NCBI RefSeq assembly: GCF_013403875.1
Contig: NZ_JACBNX010000025.1
Span: forward strand, 1-64,000
DNA length: 64,000 bases
From: Burkholderia guangdongensis
Lineage (GTDB): Bacteria > Pseudomonadota > Gammaproteobacteria > Burkholderiales > Burkholderiaceae
Direction of reading: 5' to 3'
Shown: piece after piece, positions 7,507 to 16,508 of the stretch
How positions within the stretch are numbered: position 1 is the stretch's first letter
How the letters are laid out: each line of letters starts with the position of its first letter
Notes under the pieces: generated by a model
Told to the model about the DNA's origin: nothing
Databases searched by the model: none
The model's input: the letters and a program-made list of their open reading frames with translations, nothing else
Made by a program: the position numbers and the translations under genes

Positions 7507-7564
7507 CGCGCGCGTTCGCCGGCCGGGGGGGCGCTTGGTACCGCTTACGGCCGCTTATGACCGC

Positions 7565-8332
7565 TTACCACCCACCCCAGCGCGCGGCGAGCGCGGCGAG
7601 CACCGCGGCGCCGGCCGTTTCGGTGCGCAGTACGCGCGGGCCGAGCGACACCGCGGTGAACCCGCGTTCGCGCGCCGCGTTTTCCTCGGCCGGCGCAAGC
7701 CCGCCTTCCGGGCCGATCAGCAGCGTGACGGGCGCGGCCGGTGGCGCGGCCGGCAGCGCGGCGAACGGAATGCTCGCGCGCGGCGACAGCAGCAGTCGCA
7801 GCTCGCCGTCGGCCGGTGCGTCCGGCAAGGTGGCGAGCCACGCGTCGTAGCCTTGCACCGGCGCGACGTCGGGCACGCGGTTGCGCCCGCACTGCTCGCA
7901 CGACGCGCGCACGATCCCGCGCCAGTGCGCGACGCGCTTCTCCGCGCGTTCGCCCGACAGCCGCACGACGCCGCGCGCGGTCGACAGCGGCATGATCGCC
8001 GCCGCGCCGAGTTCGACCGCCTTCTCGATCACCCAGTCCATCTTGTCGCCGCCCGCGATGCCCTGCGCGAGCGTCACGCGATACGGCGGCTCCGCGTCGG
8101 CCGGCTCGAACGCGTCGAGCCGCGCGAGCGCCGCGCGCTTGTCGATCTCGACGAGCTCCGCGCGATACTGGCCGCCGCTGCCGTCGAACAGCGCGAGCGC
8201 GTCGCCCGGCTGCAGCCGCAACACGTGCGCGTGACGCGCGACGTCGGGCGGCAGCGCGAGCACGTCGCCCGCGCGTAGCGCCGCGTCGACGAAGAAGCGC
8301 GGCACCGCCGCGGTCGTGCTCGCGGCGCTCAT
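7565..8332 (-). CDS. rsmE: 16S rRNA (uracil-1498-N3)-methyltransferase
   Basis: The protein has 255 residues. It is a SPOUT-class methyltransferase that modifies U1498 of 16S rRNA using S-adenosylmethionine. The C-terminal knot is visible as LLIGPEGGLAPAEE (about residues 204-217) followed by LGPRVLRTETA. The N-terminal PRFFVDAAL segment is the PUA-like RNA-binding domain. The ATG at 8332 overlaps the stop of the upstream VOC gene in an ATGA, so the two are probably translated together. The frame runs farther upstream without a stop, but that is only antisense of neighbouring GC-rich DNA. Confidence 0.93.
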   Translation of the reverse strand: MSAASTTAAVPRFFVDAALRAGDVLALPPDVARHAHVLRLQPGDALALFDGSGGQYRAELVEIDKRAALARLDAFEPADAEPPYRVTLAQGIAGGDKMDWVIEKAVELGAAAIMPLSTARGVVRLSGERAEKRVAHWRGIVRASCEQCGRNRVPDVAPVQGYDAWLATLPDAPADGELRLLLSPRASIPFAALPAAPPAAPVTLLIGPEGGLAPAEENAARERGFTAVSLGPRVLRTETAGAAVLAALAARWGGW

Positions 8333-8745
8333 GCGGAAAGACGGCGCGCGAGCGCCCAGCGATAGCCGTCGAGATCCTCGATCTGCGCGAAGCGGTCGCC
8401 CCAGAACTGGTCCTGCGGCTCGGTCAGCGATTTCGCGCCGGCGTCGAGCGCGCGCCGGTGCGTCGCATCGACGTCGTCGACGTACAGATAGAACGACTGC
8501 GGCGCCGTCGCGCCCGCGCTTTTCGGCGTCATCGCGGTCGAGCCGAACGCGCCCTCGGGCGCGAACATCACGATCATCTGGCCGCGATAGGTCATTTCGA
8601 CGTGCATGACCGCGCCGTCCTCGTCGTGCACGTCGCGCAACGCGAAGCCGAACGCGGCCTGGTAGAAGGCGATCGACGCGCGCGCGTTGCGCACGGTCAG
8701 ATAGGGCGTCAACCACGGCATGTCGGCCGGACGCGGGTCGGTCAT
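8329..8745 (-). CDS. VOC (glyoxalase/bleomycin-resistance superfamily) protein
   Basis: The protein has 138 residues of the vicinal-oxygen-chelate fold, closest to the PhnB/YdhR-like glyoxalase subgroup. It shows two beta-alpha-beta-beta-beta modules, with LTPYLTVRNARASIAFYQAAFGF at the start and FYLYVDDVDATHRRALDAGA in the second module, then GDRFAQIEDLDGYRW at the end. The substrate is unknown; many relatives bind metal or act as resistance or isomerase proteins. It is the first gene of a two-gene unit with rsmE, joined by an ATGA overlap. Confidence 0.85.
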   Translation of the reverse strand: MTDPRPADMPWLTPYLTVRNARASIAFYQAAFGFALRDVHDEDGAVMHVEMTYRGQMIVMFAPEGAFGSTAMTPKSAGATAPQSFYLYVDDVDATHRRALDAGAKSLTEPQDQFWGDRFAQIEDLDGYRWALARRLSA

Positions 8746-8780
8746 CAAACGGTTCTCCGTGCGAGGCGGTGCGCCGCGTT

Positions 8781-9638
8781 TCAGCGACGCACGCCGAGTG
8801 TATCGCGCAGCGCGCGAGGCAATGCGAACAGCGCCGCGTGCAGCCGCGCGTCGTAATAACGTAGTCCTTCGATTCCGCGATCGACGAGCCGTTCCTCGAC
8901 ATCGTGCGCGAACAGCGACGCCGGTTCGAGCGTGTCGCTCGCGATCGCCATCAGCCAGATCGAGCCATAGAGCGGCACGTGCGCGGACAGCGGATCGACG
9001 ACCGCGAAGCACGCGCGCAGATCGGCGAGCAGCGTCGCGATGCGCGGCGCGTGGAAGTGCGGCGAGCCGAGATGCATCGAGATCGCGCCGCACGGCGTCA
9101 GAATCCGCTTCAGGTGCCGATAGAAGTCGCGCGAGTAGAGGCCGGCCGCCGGCGAGTCGGGCGGCGTCAGGTCGAACACGACGAGATCGAAGTGCTCGAC
9201 GGTCGTGTCGACGTAGCGCGCGGCGTCGCCGATCACGACCTCGACGCGCGGATCGTCGAGCGCGCCCTGGTGCACGTCGTCGAGATAGCGGCGCGCCATC
9301 CCGATCACGTCGCCGTCGAGTTCCGCGACGACGATCCGCTCGATGCACGCGTGCTTCAGCAACTGCCGCGCGGCGCCGCCGTCGCCGCCGCCGAGCACGA
9401 GCGCCTTTTTCGGCGACGGATGCGCGAGCGCGGCCGGATGCGTCATGCACTCGTGATAGATGAATTCGTCGCCGACCGACGTCATCGGCCGGCCGTCGAG
9501 CGTGAACAGGCGGCCGAGCTGCGGCGTCTCCCAGACCTCGATCCGCTGATGCGGCGACGCGACGTGCGCAAGCCGCCGCGCGTTCGGGAAGCCATACGCG
9601 GCGTCGGGTGTCGGGTGGAACAGAAGCGTGGTGCTCAC
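8781..9638 (-). CDS. speE: Polyamine aminopropyltransferase (spermidine synthase)
   Basis: The protein has 285 residues and transfers an aminopropyl group from decarboxylated SAM to putrescine. The diagnostic GGGDGG (residues 83-88) binds the nucleotide, and VVFDLTPPDSPAAGLYSRDFY carries the catalytic acidic residue and the gate. GTG 9638 (VSTTLLFHP) is chosen; a TTG 13 codons upstream is less likely. It stands between the VOC/rsmE unit and the divergent transketolase gene, with no adjacent speD visible. Whether it makes spermidine or a related polyamine cannot be read from sequence. Confidence 0.88.
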   Translation of the reverse strand: MSTTLLFHPTPDAAYGFPNARRLAHVASPHQRIEVWETPQLGRLFTLDGRPMTSVGDEFIYHECMTHPAALAHPSPKKALVLGGGDGGAARQLLKHACIERIVVAELDGDVIGMARRYLDDVHQGALDDPRVEVVIGDAARYVDTTVEHFDLVVFDLTPPDSPAAGLYSRDFYRHLKRILTPCGAISMHLGSPHFHAPRIATLLADLRACFAVVDPLSAHVPLYGSIWLMAIASDTLEPASLFAHDVEERLVDRGIEGLRYYDARLHAALFALPRALRDTLGVRR

Positions 9639-9752
9639 GGGCAAGCCGGGCGGGGGGAGGCAGTTCGAATCCCTCAATTATAGGGGGCGCGAAGATGGAC
9701 AGGGAAACCCCGGCTTGCGCGACGCGGCTGCGGGGTTTGCCGGGCCATCTGC

Positions 9753-9758
9753 TAAAAT
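9753..9758 (+). promoter_or_regulatory. Possible tkt -10 box
   Basis: TAAAAT lies about 135 bases before the transketolase ATG in the 255-base gap shared with divergent speE. No well-placed -35 hexamer was found, so a long 5' leader is possible. Confidence 0.3.
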
Positions 9759-9893
9759 GACAGGCTTTGCAGCCTCATCCGTCGGCTCCGTCCGCTCCGC
9801 GTCCCGCAGGCGCCGCCTCGCGCGCCGGGAGTCGCGTGCGCGAGCTTCCGGATATCGCACGTGCCCTTTTTCGACTCGTTCTCCGGACTCGAC

Positions 9894-11921
9894 ATGACGA
9901 CTTCGTCTCCCGCCTCCACCACCCTGATGGCCAACGCGATCCGCGCGCTCGCGATGGATGCCGTCCAGCAAGCGAACTCCGGCCACCCCGGCATGCCGAT
10001 GGGCATGGCCGAGATCGGCGTCGCGCTCTGGTCGCGCCACCTGAAGCACAATCCGGCGAACCCGCACTGGGCCGATCGCGACCGCTTCGTGCTGTCGAAC
10101 GGCCACGGCTCGATGCTGCTGTATTCGCTGCTGCACCTGACCGGCTACGACCTGCCGATCGGCGAGCTGAAGAATTTCCGCCAGCTTCATTCGAAGACGC
10201 CGGGCCATCCGGAATACGGGATCACGCCGGGCGCCGAGACGACGACGGGCCCGCTCGGCCAGGGCCTCGCGAACGCGGTCGGGATGGCGCTCGGCGAGGC
10301 GCTGATGGCCGACGAATTCAACCGCGACGGCGCGAAGATCGTCGATCACCACACGTACGTGTTCCTCGGCGACGGCTGCCTGATGGAAGGCATCTCGCAC
10401 GAGGCCTGCTCGCTCGCGGGCACGCTGAAGCTGAACAAGCTGATCGCGCTGTACGACGACAATGGCATCTCGATCGACGGCGACGTCGTCAACTGGTTCC
10501 ACGACGACACGCCGAAGCGCTTCGAGGCGTACGGCTGGAACGTGATCCCGAACGTGAACGGCCATGACGTCGACGCGGTCGACGCGGCGATCGCGAAGGC
10601 GAAGCTGTCGGACAAGCCGACGATCATCTGCTGCAAGACGGTGATCGGCCAGGGCGCGGCGACGAAGGCGGGCGGCCACGACGTGCACGGCGCGGCGCTC
10701 GGCGCGGAAGAAATCGCGAAGACGCGCGAAGCGCTCGGCTGGAAGTGGGAGCCGTTCGTGATTCCGCAGGAAGTCTATGCGGCGTGGGACGCGAAGGAAG
10801 ACGGCGCGCGCCGCGAAAGCGAGTGGAACGCGAAATTCGCCGAATATCGCGCGAAATACGCACAGGAAGCGGCCGAGTTCGAGCGCCGGATGGCGGGCAA
10901 GCTGCCGGCTGACTGGGCGCAGAAGGCCGCGGCGATCGTCGCCGGCGCGAACGAGCGTGGCGAGACGGTCGCAACCCGCAAGGCGTCGCAGCAGGCGATC
11001 GAAGGCCTCGCCGCGGTGCTGCCCGAACTGCTCGGCGGCTCGGCCGACCTGACCGGCTCGAACCTGACCAACTGGAAGGCGTCGAAGCCGGTCCGCGCGA
11101 ACAAGGACGGCGCTGGCGTGCAGTGGGGCAACCACATCAACTACGGCGTGCGCGAGTTCGGGATGAGCGCCGCGCTCAACGGCCTCGTGCTGCATGGCGG
11201 CTACAAGGCGTTCGGCGGCACGTTCCTGACGTTCTCCGATTACAGCCGAAACGCGCTGCGCGTCGCGTCGCTGATGAAGGTGCCGTCGATCTTCGTGTTC
11301 ACGCACGATTCGATCGGCCTTGGCGAGGACGGCCCGACGCACCAGTCGATCGAGCACGTGTCGAGCCTGCGCCTGATCCCGAACCATGACGTGTGGCGTC
11401 CGGCCGACACGGTCGAGACGGCCGTCGCGTGGACGTACGCGATCGCGCATCACGGCCCGTCGAGCCTGATCTTCAGCCGCCAGAACCTGCCGTTCAATCC
11501 GCGCACCGACGCGCAGCTCGCGAACGTCGAGAAGGGCGGCTACGTGCTGCGCGACTGGGACGACGAGATCGTCGCGCGCAAGATCATCCTGATCGCGACC
11601 GGCTCCGAGGTCGAGCTCGCGATGAAGGCGGTCGAGCCGCTCGCGCAGCAGGGGATCGCCGCGCGCGTCGTGTCGATGCCGTCGACGACGGTGTTCGACC
11701 GTCAGGACGCCGAGTATCGCGAACACGTGCTGCCGCACGGCGTGCGCCGCGTCGCGATCGAGGCGGGCGTGACGAGCTTCTGGCACAAGTACGTCGGCCT
11801 CGACGGCGGCGTGGTCGGGATCGACACGTTCGGCGAATCGGCGCCCGCAGGCGTGCTGTTCAAGCATTTCGGCTTTACCGTCGACAAGGTCGTCGAGACG
11901 GCGAAGTCCGTTCTGGCGTAA
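9894..11921 (+). CDS. tkt: Transketolase
   Basis: The protein has 675 residues. It is a thiamine-diphosphate enzyme moving two-carbon units in the pentose phosphate and Calvin-type pathways. The N-terminal half has SGHPGMPMG, the diphosphate-binding GDGCLMEG starting at residue 159 and a downstream YDDN. The middle has the pyrimidine-binding part (REFGMSAALNGL, THDSIGLGEDGPTHQ). ATG 9894 (MTTSSPAS) is preferred over an in-frame start at 9861. It is followed 107 bases later by gap, a common pairing in beta-proteobacteria that joins the pentose phosphate pathway to lower glycolysis. Confidence 0.95.
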   Translation: MTTSSPASTTLMANAIRALAMDAVQQANSGHPGMPMGMAEIGVALWSRHLKHNPANPHWADRDRFVLSNGHGSMLLYSLLHLTGYDLPIGELKNFRQLHSKTPGHPEYGITPGAETTTGPLGQGLANAVGMALGEALMADEFNRDGAKIVDHHTYVFLGDGCLMEGISHEACSLAGTLKLNKLIALYDDNGISIDGDVVNWFHDDTPKRFEAYGWNVIPNVNGHDVDAVDAAIAKAKLSDKPTIICCKTVIGQGAATKAGGHDVHGAALGAEEIAKTREALGWKWEPFVIPQEVYAAWDAKEDGARRESEWNAKFAEYRAKYAQEAAEFERRMAGKLPADWAQKAAAIVAGANERGETVATRKASQQAIEGLAAVLPELLGGSADLTGSNLTNWKASKPVRANKDGAGVQWGNHINYGVREFGMSAALNGLVLHGGYKAFGGTFLTFSDYSRNALRVASLMKVPSIFVFTHDSIGLGEDGPTHQSIEHVSSLRLIPNHDVWRPADTVETAVAWTYAIAHHGPSSLIFSRQNLPFNPRTDAQLANVEKGGYVLRDWDDEIVARKIILIATGSEVELAMKAVEPLAQQGIAARVVSMPSTTVFDRQDAEYREHVLPHGVRRVAIEAGVTSFWHKYVGLDGGVVGIDTFGESAPAGVLFKHFGFTVDKVVETAKSVLA

Positions 11922-12028
11922 GCCGCACGGCTCGCCTCCGGGCGGGCCGGCCGGCGGCGCGCGTGTCGGCGCGCGCGCCGCGCGGTGAAGGCACGAAACG
12001 AATTTTTTTCAGCCCTCAGGAGATAGAC

Positions 12029-13039
12029 ATGACGATTCGCGTTGCAATCAACGGGTATGGCCGCATCGGCCGCAACACGCTGCGCGCCTTCTATGAAAAC
12101 GGCAAGAAGCACGATCTCGAGTTCGTCGCGATCAACGATCTCGGCGACGCGAAGACGAACGCCCACCTGACCCAGTACGACACCGCGCACGGCAAGTTCC
12201 CGGGCGAAGTGTCGGTCGACGGCGAGTTCCTGGTCGTCAACGGCGACAAGATCCGCGTGCTCGCGAACCGCAACCCGGCCGAACTGCCGTGGGGCGACCT
12301 GGGCGTCGACGTCGTGATGGAGTGCACGGGCTTCTTCACGACGAAGGAAAAGGCGAGCGCGCACCTGAAGGGCGGCGCGAAGAAGGTGATCATCTCGGCG
12401 CCGGGCGGCAAGGACGTCGACGCGACGATCGTCTACGGCGTCAACCACGACGTGCTGAAGGCCGAGCACACGGTGATTTCGAACGCATCGTGCACGACGA
12501 ACTGCCTCGCGCCGATGGTCAAGCCGCTGAACGACCGGATCGGCCTCGAAACCGGCCTGATGACGACGATTCACGCGTACACGAACGACCAGGTGCTGAC
12601 CGACGTCTATCACGAAGACCTGCGCCGCGCGCGCTCGGCGACGCACAGCCAGATCCCGACGAAGACGGGCGCCGCCGCCGCGGTCGGCCTCGTGCTGCCG
12701 GAACTGAACGGCAAGCTCGATGGCTACGCGATCCGCGTGCCGACGATCAACGTGTCGGTCGTCGACCTGTCGTTCATCGCGAAGCGCGACACGACGGTCG
12801 AGGAAGTCAACGCGATCATGAAGGAAGCGTCGGAAGGCGCGCTGAAGGGCATCCTCGGCTACAACGACGCGCCGCTCGTGTCGATCGACTTCAACCACAA
12901 CCCGGCTTCGTCGACGTTCGACGCGACGCTGACCAAGGTGTCGGGCCGCCTCGTCAAGGTGTCGAGCTGGTACGACAACGAGTGGGGCTTCTCGAACCGC
13001 ATGCTCGATACGGCGATCGCGCTCGCGAACGCGAAGTAA
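12029..13039 (+). CDS. gap: Glyceraldehyde-3-phosphate dehydrogenase, type I
   Basis: The protein has 336 residues and oxidises glyceraldehyde-3-phosphate to 1,3-bisphosphoglycerate. It shows the Rossmann start INGYGRIGR and the active-site SNASCTTNC with the nucleophile Cys155. The C-terminal part ends with SWYDNEWGFSNRM. An AGGAG sits eight bases before ATG 12029. It follows tkt and ends in a strong terminator. Confidence 0.96.
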   Translation: MTIRVAINGYGRIGRNTLRAFYENGKKHDLEFVAINDLGDAKTNAHLTQYDTAHGKFPGEVSVDGEFLVVNGDKIRVLANRNPAELPWGDLGVDVVMECTGFFTTKEKASAHLKGGAKKVIISAPGGKDVDATIVYGVNHDVLKAEHTVISNASCTTNCLAPMVKPLNDRIGLETGLMTTIHAYTNDQVLTDVYHEDLRRARSATHSQIPTKTGAAAAVGLVLPELNGKLDGYAIRVPTINVSVVDLSFIAKRDTTVEEVNAIMKEASEGALKGILGYNDAPLVSIDFNHNPASSTFDATLTKVSGRLVKVSSWYDNEWGFSNRMLDTAIALANAK

Positions 13040-13113
13040 GTCTTCCGAAGCAAGTTTCCGGAAGTTACGCGCCGTATCACACCAGGGCCGCCGCCGCGCG
13101 GCCCTGGCGCAAT

Positions 13114-13151
13114 GCCCGGCCCGACGTGAAGTCGGCGCCGGGCGTTTTTTT
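13114..13151 (+). terminator. Intrinsic terminator after gap
   Basis: GCCCGGC-CCGAC (13114-13125) pairs with GTCGG-CGCCGGGC (up to 13143), with a GTGAA loop. A run of seven T follows at 13145-13151. A second GC-rich hairpin (CCAGGGCC/GGCCCTGG, 13082-13107) lies just upstream. Confidence 0.85.
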
Positions 13152-13246
13152 GTCCGCGGCGGCGGGCATCGCCGGCGCGCGCGACGCGCGCGTTCGCGCA
13201 CCGTTTGCGCACCGCTCGCGCCGCCCGCGTTCGCGCACCGCTTGCG

Positions 13247-14446
13247 TTACTGCGCGGCTTGCCGCGCGCCGCCGCGCTGCGTCGCGGCCCACAGCGCGAC
13301 GACCCCGCCCGCCAGCACCGCGCCCGCGGTGCAGACGCCGCGCCAGCCGTCGGCGCTGAACGCGATGCTCGCCGCGCACGAGCCGAGCGCGCCGCCGATG
13401 AAGTAGCTCGTCAGATAGATCGTCGTGACGCGGCTGCGCGCGTGGCCGGCGATCGCGTAGATCACGCTCTGGTTCGAGATGTGCATGCCCTGCACGCCGA
13501 CGTCGAGCAGCAGGATGCCGGCGATCAGCGCGAAGAGCGAATGCGCGCCCGCCGCGAGCAGCGCGAACGACGCGAGCACGGCCGCGCCGAACAGCCCGGT
13601 CGCCGCGTTGCCGTGGCCACGGTCGACGAGCCGGCCCGCCGAGGTCGCCGCCAGCGCACCGAGTGCACCGGCGATGCCGAACAGGCCGATCTTCCCTTCG
13701 CTGAAGCCGTACGGCGGCTGGCTCAGCAGGAACGTCAGCGCGGTCCACAGCAGGCTGAAGCACGCGAACACGAGCGCGCCGTACGCGGAGCGCAGCGCGA
13801 TCAGCGGCTGCGCGCGCACGAGCGACGTCAGCGAGCGCATCAGCGCCGGGTAGTCGAGCCGCGCGTCGCGGCGATCCTTCGGCAGCTTCACGGCAAGCAC
13901 GGCGGTCAGCACGGCCACCATCGCGGCGGCGAGCACGTAGACCGCGCGCCAGCCGAGCCAGTCGGCGACCACGCCCGACACGACGCGCGCGAGCAGGATC
14001 CCGAGCAGCAGCCCGCTCATCACGGTGCCGACCGCGCGGCCGCGCGTGCGCTCGTCGGCGAGCGACGCGGCGAACGGCACGAGCAGCTGCGCGGAGCACG
14101 TGACGAAGCCGAGCCCGATGTTCGCGGCGACGAACACCGCATAGTTCGTGCTGCACGCGACCGCGATGAGCGCGAGCACGTTGATCGCGAGCAGCCGCAC
14201 GATCAGCGTATGGCGGTTCAGCACGTCGCCGAGCGGCACGATCAGGAACAGGCTCGCCGCGTAGCCGAGCTGCGTCAGCGTGACGAGAAAGCCGAGATCG
14301 GACGGGGCGTGGCCGAACGTGCCCGCGATCGCCGCGAGAAGCGGCTGCGAATAATAGATGTTGCCGATGACGATCCCGCACGCGCATGCGAACAGCAGCG
14401 TCATGCCGCGCGTCAGGGTCGGAGGGACGGATTGCGAAGGCTTCAT
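13247..14446 (-). CDS. Major facilitator superfamily transporter
   Basis: The protein has 399 residues with about twelve hydrophobic segments. The MFS motif between segments 2 and 3 is recognisable around VPLGDVLNRHTLIVR. It looks like a drug:H+ antiporter-type or sugar-efflux-type exporter, but the substrate cannot be assigned. It is divergent from a LysR regulator gene, with 137 bases between the starts, an arrangement in which the regulator commonly controls the exporter. Confidence 0.85.
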   Translation of the reverse strand: MKPSQSVPPTLTRGMTLLFACACGIVIGNIYYSQPLLAAIAGTFGHAPSDLGFLVTLTQLGYAASLFLIVPLGDVLNRHTLIVRLLAINVLALIAVACSTNYAVFVAANIGLGFVTCSAQLLVPFAASLADERTRGRAVGTVMSGLLLGILLARVVSGVVADWLGWRAVYVLAAAMVAVLTAVLAVKLPKDRRDARLDYPALMRSLTSLVRAQPLIALRSAYGALVFACFSLLWTALTFLLSQPPYGFSEGKIGLFGIAGALGALAATSAGRLVDRGHGNAATGLFGAAVLASFALLAAGAHSLFALIAGILLLDVGVQGMHISNQSVIYAIAGHARSRVTTIYLTSYFIGGALGSCAASIAFSADGWRGVCTAGAVLAGGVVALWAATQRGGARQAAQ

Positions 14447-14545
14447 GGATCGACGGAGAGGGCGCGCGCCGCAGCGCTGCGCGGGTGATGGAATGACCGG
14501 GCCAATGATGCGGGAATCTGGCCATAGCGTCCAAGACTGGCTTGC

Positions 14546-14570
14546 TATAATGTCAATTGGTCAAACCAAT
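14546..14570. promoter_or_regulatory. TATAAT box and ATTGGT-N3-ACCAAT palindrome
   Basis: In the intergenic region between the MFS gene and the LysR gene, TATAAT (14546-14551) is followed by ATTGGT CAA ACCAAT (14556-14570), a perfect 6+6 inverted repeat. It lies 14 bases before the LysR ATG, so a bound protein would block that gene. The core TGGT-N3-ACCA also matches the two sites in the nearby GntR region. Confidence 0.5.
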
Positions 14571-14583
14571 AGTTGAGCCCGCG

Positions 14584-15591
14584 ATGCTGCTTCGTCACAT
14601 CCGCTATTTCCTCGCGGTCGCCGAGCACCGCAACTTCACTCATGCGGCTCAGGCGCTGCACGTGTCGCAGCCGACGCTGTCGCAGCAGATCCGCCAGCTC
14701 GAGGACATGCTCGGCGTCACGCTGTTCGACCGCTCGGGCCGCACGGTGCGGCTGACCGAGTTCGGCGACACCTACGCGCGGCACGCGCGCGCGGCGCTGC
14801 ACGAGCTCGACGCCGGGCAGCGCGCGCTGCACGACGTCGCGGACCTGACGAGCGGCACGCTGCGGCTCGCGATGACGCCGACGTTCACCGCGTACCTGAT
14901 CGGCTCGCTCGTCGATGCGTTCAACGCGCGCTATCCGCAGGTCGCGCTGACGGTCAGCGAGATGCCGCAGGAGCGCATCGAAGCGCTGCTCGCCGACGAC
15001 GCACTCGATGCCGGCTTCGCGTTCGCGCCGTCGCGCGCGCCGGAGATCGACGCGACGCCGCTCTGGGACGAGACGCTCGCGCTCGTCGTCGGCCGCGCGC
15101 ACCGGCACGCGCGGCGCCGGCGTCCGCTGACGCCGGCCGCGTTGCACGACGAGCCGTTGATCCTGCTGAGCCGCGCGTTCGAGACGCGCGACAGCATCGA
15201 CGCGTATTTCGCGCAGCACCGGGCCGCGCCGCGCGTCGCATTGGAGGTGAATTCGATCAGCGCGATTCTCGAGCTCGTGCGCAGCGGGCGGCTCGCGACG
15301 GTGCTGCCCGACGCGATCGCACGCGCGAGCGGCGATCTGTGCGCGCTGCAGCTCGAACCGGCGCTGCCGTCGCGAACCGCGGCGCTGCTCACGCGCCGTG
15401 GCGCGTACCGGAGCGTCGCCGCACGCGCGTTCGTCGACAGCGCGCTCGCGTATCGCGACGCGTACGATGCGCCGCGCGCGCTCGCGCGCCGCAAGGCAAA
15501 CGCAGAGGGGGGCGCGCGCGAATCGGGGCGCAATCCGGGGCGCAATCCGGCGCGCGGCGGGGGCGATCAGGCGCCGGGCGTCGGGAAGTAG
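14584..15591 (+). CDS. LysR-family transcriptional regulator (CynR-like)
   Basis: The protein has 335 residues. The N-terminal winged helix-turn-helix is clear (MLLRHIRYFLAVAEHRNFTHAAQALHVSQPTLSQQI, helix at about residues 18-40, given here only in outline), followed by a periplasmic-binding-protein-like effector domain. The N-terminus resembles CynR. The C-terminal 25 residues are low-complexity Gly/Arg. ATG 14584 is used; the upstream frame extends through the operator. Its 3' end overlaps the converging GntR gene by 25 bases. The likely target is the divergent MFS exporter. Confidence 0.88.
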   Translation: MLLRHIRYFLAVAEHRNFTHAAQALHVSQPTLSQQIRQLEDMLGVTLFDRSGRTVRLTEFGDTYARHARAALHELDAGQRALHDVADLTSGTLRLAMTPTFTAYLIGSLVDAFNARYPQVALTVSEMPQERIEALLADDALDAGFAFAPSRAPEIDATPLWDETLALVVGRAHRHARRRRPLTPAALHDEPLILLSRAFETRDSIDAYFAQHRAAPRVALEVNSISAILELVRSGRLATVLPDAIARASGDLCALQLEPALPSRTAALLTRRGAYRSVAARAFVDSALAYRDAYDAPRALARRKANAEGGARESGRNPGRNPARGGGDQAPGVGK

Positions 15592-16259
15592 ACGCCCGCG
15601 CGCTGCGCGGCGTTCGCGATGTGCGTCTCGATCGCGGCGCCGGCGGTGGTCGGCGCGCGCGCGACGAACGCGTCGACGATCGCGCGATGTTCCTGGTAGG
15701 TCGTGAGCAGCAGCTCGCGCCGGTAGAACGGCATCCGCTGGCTCTCCTTCATGATGTCGGCGCTGCCGCGCAGGATCGATTCGATCGTCGCGTTGCCGGC
15801 GAGTCCGACGATCCGCATATGGAACTCGAAGTCGAGTCGCGATGCCTCGTCGAGCGCGTTCTCGGTCAGCGCGACGTGCAGCGCGGCGAGATTCTCCTCG
15901 AACCACGCGAGATCGACTTCGGAGATGGCGCGCGCGGCCATTCGCGCGGCGAAGCCTTCGAGCGCGTAGCGCATCTGGTACGTGTCGGGCGGCGACGATT
16001 GCGACGCGAACTGCCACCCGTGCGCGGTCGTCGCCTGCGTGCTCTCGACGTAGACACCCTTGCCCGGGCGAATGCGCAGCATGCCGAGCGCCTCGAGCGT
16101 CGACAGCGCCTCGCGCAGCGACGCGCGGCTGATCGCGAGCTCCTCGGACAGTTGTCGCTGAGCCGGCAGCAGGCTGCCGACCGGATAGGCGCCGGCTTCG
16201 ATTCGGTCGCGAATCGTCGCGATCGCGGCGTCGGTCACGGTATGCGGAACGTTCTTCAT
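15567..16259 (-). CDS. GntR-family (FadR subfamily) regulator
   Basis: The protein has 230 residues: an N-terminal winged helix (LPAQRQLSEELAISRASLREALSTLEALG, described in part) and a C-terminal FCD ligand-binding domain with metal-binding acidic/His residues (DFEFHMRIVGLAGN). ATG 16259 is chosen because the upstream frame would run through the operator. A perfect ACTGGT-N3-ACCAGT palindrome lies 20 bases upstream of its start and a second lies before the divergent transporter gene. It is therefore probably an autoregulated repressor of the dctA-type/allantoicase/allA genes. Confidence 0.87.
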   Translation of the reverse strand: MKNVPHTVTDAAIATIRDRIEAGAYPVGSLLPAQRQLSEELAISRASLREALSTLEALGMLRIRPGKGVYVESTQATTAHGWQFASQSSPPDTYQMRYALEGFAARMAARAISEVDLAWFEENLAALHVALTENALDEASRLDFEFHMRIVGLAGNATIESILRGSADIMKESQRMPFYRRELLLTTYQEHRAIVDAFVARAPTTAGAAIETHIANAAQRAGVYFPTPGA

Positions 16260-16279
16260 GGGATCGGATCGCAAGTTGA

Positions 16280-16294
16280 ACTGGTCTGACCAGT
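16280..16294. promoter_or_regulatory. GntR-type operator 1
   Basis: ACTGGT CTG ACCAGT is a perfect inverted repeat just upstream of the GntR gene start. The core TGGT-N3-ACCA is typical of FadR-subfamily GntR sites. The same arms occur in operator 2, which strengthens the call. Confidence 0.72.
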
Positions 16295-16453
16295 ATTGTA
16301 GCGATCTGCGCGGCACGTGGCCGGAACCTAGGGAAAGTCAGGAGTCGGGCGGGCGGCCCGGCCCCGCCTGCCGCGCCTGAGGACGTCGGGAAATCCCTAT
16401 TCCACCTGAGCTTGACGGGACCATATCGGCTTTCTACTATCCGCCATAACAGA

Positions 16454-16468
16454 ACTGGTCATACCAGT
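16454..16468. promoter_or_regulatory. GntR-type operator 2
   Basis: ACTGGT CAT ACCAGT lies 40 bases before the transporter GTG start. It has arms identical to operator 1, so the transporter and downstream purine genes are probably under the divergent GntR protein. Confidence 0.72.
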
Positions 16469-16508
16469 CTGAACGGAAGTCTGACCAACCGCCTGACCGG
16501 AGAAAACC

